Part shown: positions 62,201 through 64,000 of the stretch, piece after piece | Numbering within the stretch: the first letter of the stretch is position 1 | Layout: every line of letters begins with the position of its first letter | Assembly (NCBI RefSeq): GCF_051014685.1 | Contig: NW_027478887.1 | Coordinates: 62,001 to 126,000, forward strand | Direction: 5' to 3' | DNA length: 64,000 bases | Source of the DNA: Ptiloglossa arizonensis | Lineage: Eukaryota > Arthropoda > Insecta > Hymenoptera > Colletidae | Made by a program: the position numbers and the translations under genes | Notes under the pieces: generated by a model | Database searches by the model: none | What the model saw: the letters and a program-made list of their open reading frames with translations, nothing else | Told to the model about the DNA's origin: nothing

Positions 62201-62871
62201 TGGTCGATCCGTTCGCGAGATGTGGCAGTTTGGAAGTAAGAAACGCTTGAGAAACTCAAAATTTTCGTAGTTCTGATGCTCGAAACGAATAACTAGAGCG
62301 GCCTAGGGGAAAACTACACCTACCGTTGTAATCGGGCGAGTTTCTACTTTCAGATGCAACAGAAATTTTGCGGATTGGTCAATCCGTTCGCGAGATATGG
62401 CAGTTTGGAGGTAAGAAACGCTTGAGAAACTCAAAATTTTCGCAGTTCTAATGCTCGAAACGAGTAACTAGATCGGCATAGGGGAAAAGTACGCATACCG
62501 TTGTAATCGGGCGAGTTTCTACTTTTAGATGCAACAGAAATTTTGCGGATTTATCAATCCGTTTGCGAGATATGGCAGTTTGGAGATAAGAAACGCTTGA
62601 GAATCTCAAAATTTTCGCAGTTCTGATGCTCGAAACGAATAACTAGAACGGCCTAGGGGAAAACTACACCTACCGTTGTAATCGGGCGAGGTTCTACTTT
62701 CAGATGCAACAGAAATTTTGCGGATTGGTCAATCCGTTCGCGAGATACGGCAGTTTGGAGATAAGAAACGCTTGAGAAACTCAAAATTTTCGCAGTTCTG
62801 ATGCTCGAAACGAGTAACTAGAACGGCCTAGGGGAAAAGTACGCATACCGTTGTAATCGGGCGAGTTTCTA
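55894..62871 (+). repeat. Large intra-array segmental duplication, short copy (7.0 kb)
   Basis: Second copy of 42,594-53,246. Relative to it, this copy lacks 2 monomers near 56,760, 3 near 58,800, a whole 13-monomer unit near 60,955 and 4 near 61,640, and has one extra near 61,100. Junctions fall in stretches where the flanking monomers are identical, as in exchange between misaligned repeats. The collinear match ends at 62,872, where ACATTGAGATG replaces ACTTTCAGATG. Confidence 0.92.
55947..55959. other. Short inverted repeat (monomer positions 133-145), GAATCTC form
   Basis: TTGAGAATCTCAA has 6-bp arms (TTGAGA/TCTCAA) around a single A. The usual form TTGAGAAACTCAA has 5-bp arms around AAA. 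It is directly followed by AAAATTTT, itself an 8-bp palindrome. Hairpin potential is small; it is listed because the variant tends to travel with the perfect 82-97 palindrome. Confidence 0.4.
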
Positions 62872-64000
62872 CATTGAGATGCAACAGAAATTTTGCGGAT
62901 TGGTCAATCCGTTCGCGAGATATGGCAGTTTGGAGGTAAGAAACGCTTGAGAAACTCAAAATTTTCGCCGTTCTAATGCTCGAAACGAGTAACTAGATCG
63001 GCATAGGGGAAAAGTACGCATACCGTTGTAATCGGGCGAGTTTCTACTTTCAGATGAAACAGAAATTTTGCGGATTGATCAATCCGTTCGCGAGATATGG
63101 CAGTTTGGAGATAAGAAACGCTTGAGAATCTCAAAATTTTCGCAGTTCTGATGCTCGAAACGAATAACTAGAACGGCCTAGGGGAAAACTACACCTACCG
63201 TTGTAATCGGGCGAGCTTCTACTTTCAGATGCAACAGAAATTTTGCGGATTGGTCAATCCGTTCGCGAGATATGGCAGTTTGGAGGTAGGAAACGCTTGA
63301 GCAACTCAAAATTTTCGCATTTCTGATGCTCGAAACGAATAACTAGAACGGCCTAGGGGAAAAGTGCGCCTACCGTTGTAATCGGGCGAGTTTCTACTCT
63401 CAGAAGCAACAGAAATTTTGCGGATTGGTCAATCCGTTCGCGAGATATGGCAGTTTGGAGGTAAGAAACGCTTGAGAAACTCAAAATTTACGCAGTTCTG
63501 ATGCTCGAAATGAATAACTGGAACGGCCTAGGGGAAAACTACACCAACCGTTGTAATCGGGCGAGTTTCTACTTTCAGATGCAACAGAAATTTTGCGGAT
63601 TGGTCAATCCGTTCGCGAGATACGGCAGTTTGGAGATAAGAAACGCTTGAGAAACTCAAAATTTTCGCAGTTCTGATGCTCGAAACGAGTAACTAGAACG
63701 GCCTAGGGGAAAAGTACGCATACCGTTGTAATCGGGCGAGTTTCTACATTGAGATGCAACAGAAATTTTGCGGATTGGTCAATCCGTTCGCGAGATATGG
63801 CAGTTTGGAGGTAAGAAACGCTTGAGAAACTCAAAATTTTCGCCGTTCTAATGCTCGAAACGAGTAACTAGATCGGCATAGGGGAAAAGTACGCATACCG
63901 TTGTAATCGGGCGAGTTTCTACTTTCAGATGAAACAGAAATTTTGCGGATTGATCAATCCGTTCGCGAGATATGGCAGTTTGGAGATAAGAAACGCTTGA
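62692..64000 (+). repeat. 5-monomer higher-order repeat running off the window
   Basis: 62,692-63,125 matches 63,567-64,000 at an offset of 875 bp, with the markers GATACGGCAG, ACATTGAGATG, TTCGCCGTTCTAATG, GATCGGCATAGGGG and GATGAAACAG. I saw no difference in the 434 bp visible. The array clearly continues beyond 64,000. Confidence 0.88.
63865..64000 (+). repeat. Partial monomer at the right edge (136 bp)
   Basis: Starts with TAACTAGATCGGCATAGGGG and stops at the window edge at monomer position 136, in CGCTTGA. It is cut by the window, not by a biological boundary. Confidence 0.95.

Larger units (their letters stand above)
1..64000 (+). repeat. Satellite DNA array, ~175-bp monomer, about 365 copies head to tail
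   Basis: Every part of the window is a copy of one monomer of about 175 bp, all in the same orientation. The start word TAACTAGAAC (or a one- or two-base variant) recurs at 1, 176, 350, 525, 700, 875 and so on to 63,690 and 63,865. Counting gives about 365 full copies plus a 136-bp partial one. Nearly all length variation is single-base: sixteen 174-bp copies left of 10.4 kb, seven 176-bp copies between 15.5 and 28.1 kb, and a few 1-3-bp events between 25.3 and 33.8 kb. No unique sequence, transposon or inversion interrupts the array. Monomer length close to a nucleosome repeat, head-to-tail order and higher-order duplications are typical of eukaryotic centromeric, pericentromeric or subtelomeric satellites; which of these applies cannot be told from sequence. 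I do not recognise the family. Confidence 0.98.

Noticed and set aside
1..64000. CRISPR array
   Set aside because: The period is 175 bp with no alternation of short constant repeat and unique spacer; the whole unit is conserved.
1..64000. rRNA or tRNA gene tandem array, or ribosomal spacer
   Set aside because: I recognised no conserved rRNA or tRNA sequence in the monomer, and a tRNA fold is not evident.
1..64000. Telomeric repeats (TTAGG, TTAGGG)
   Set aside because: The only similar words are the CCTAGGGG of each monomer, once per 175 bp; no tandem telomere motif is present.
1..64000. G-quadruplex potential from GGGG runs
   Set aside because: Each monomer has one GGGG (17-20) and one GGG (45-47), too far apart and too few for a canonical quadruplex.
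1..64000. Assigning the satellite to a named family or species
   Set aside because: I do not recognise the monomer. A database search with the consensus would be decisive: hits to one taxon's satellite would name it.

Overview
The whole 64 kb window is one uninterrupted satellite-DNA array. A monomer of about 175 bp repeats head to tail on the same strand from the first base to the last. Following the start word TAACTAGAAC from copy to copy gives about 365 complete monomers (1-63,864) plus a 136-bp partial monomer at the right end. The small indels I found by reading sum to -11 bp, which exactly accounts for the final phase. I see no protein-coding gene, rRNA or tRNA gene, transposon, CRISPR array, telomeric repeat or unique spacer, and no inverted monomer. 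The longest open frames (up to about 134 codons) are shadows of the repeat.

The source is most likely a eukaryotic chromosome, in centromeric, pericentromeric or subtelomeric heterochromatin, read through by long-read assembly. A hand-built consensus monomer has about 44% G+C and 12 CpG in 175 bp (observed/expected about 1.4). This fits a genome with little germline CpG methylation, such as many invertebrates, better than a vertebrate. I do not recognise the satellite family and do not name a species.

Layout: (1) 1-12,716, irregular zone with two recurrent 1-bp-deleted (174 bp) monomer types and several local multi-monomer duplications. (2) 12,717-20,482, a 22-monomer unit of 3,851 bp present twice in tandem with no difference that I could see. 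(3) 19,683-23,205, a 10-monomer unit of 1,751 bp twice, overlapping the end of the 22-mer. (4) 23,207-26,279, an 11-monomer unit of about 1,925 bp, twice in part. (5) 26,280-42,593, a mosaic with 6-, 16-, 11- and 12-monomer duplications. (6) 42,594-64,000, a strictly 175-bp zone in which a 10.7-kb segment (42,594-53,246) recurs at 55,894-62,871, shortened and rearranged only in whole-monomer steps; 13-, 9-, 5- and 4-monomer duplications are nested in it. This is the pattern expected from repeated unequal exchange or amplification.

Within the monomer (position 1 = first base of TAACTAGAAC) the notable elements are: two CENP-B-box-like 17-mers (32-48 and 97-113); a near-palindrome at 82-97 that is a perfect 16-bp palindrome in many copies; an inverted repeat at 133-145; A/T palindromes at 74-79 and 144-151; and an exon-like layout on the + strand. 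That layout is a branch-point-like word and pyrimidine-rich acceptor ending at 64, a stop-free 57-bp segment at 65-121, and a GTAAG donor at 122. It is the most unexpected pattern in the window, but it is sequence resemblance only.
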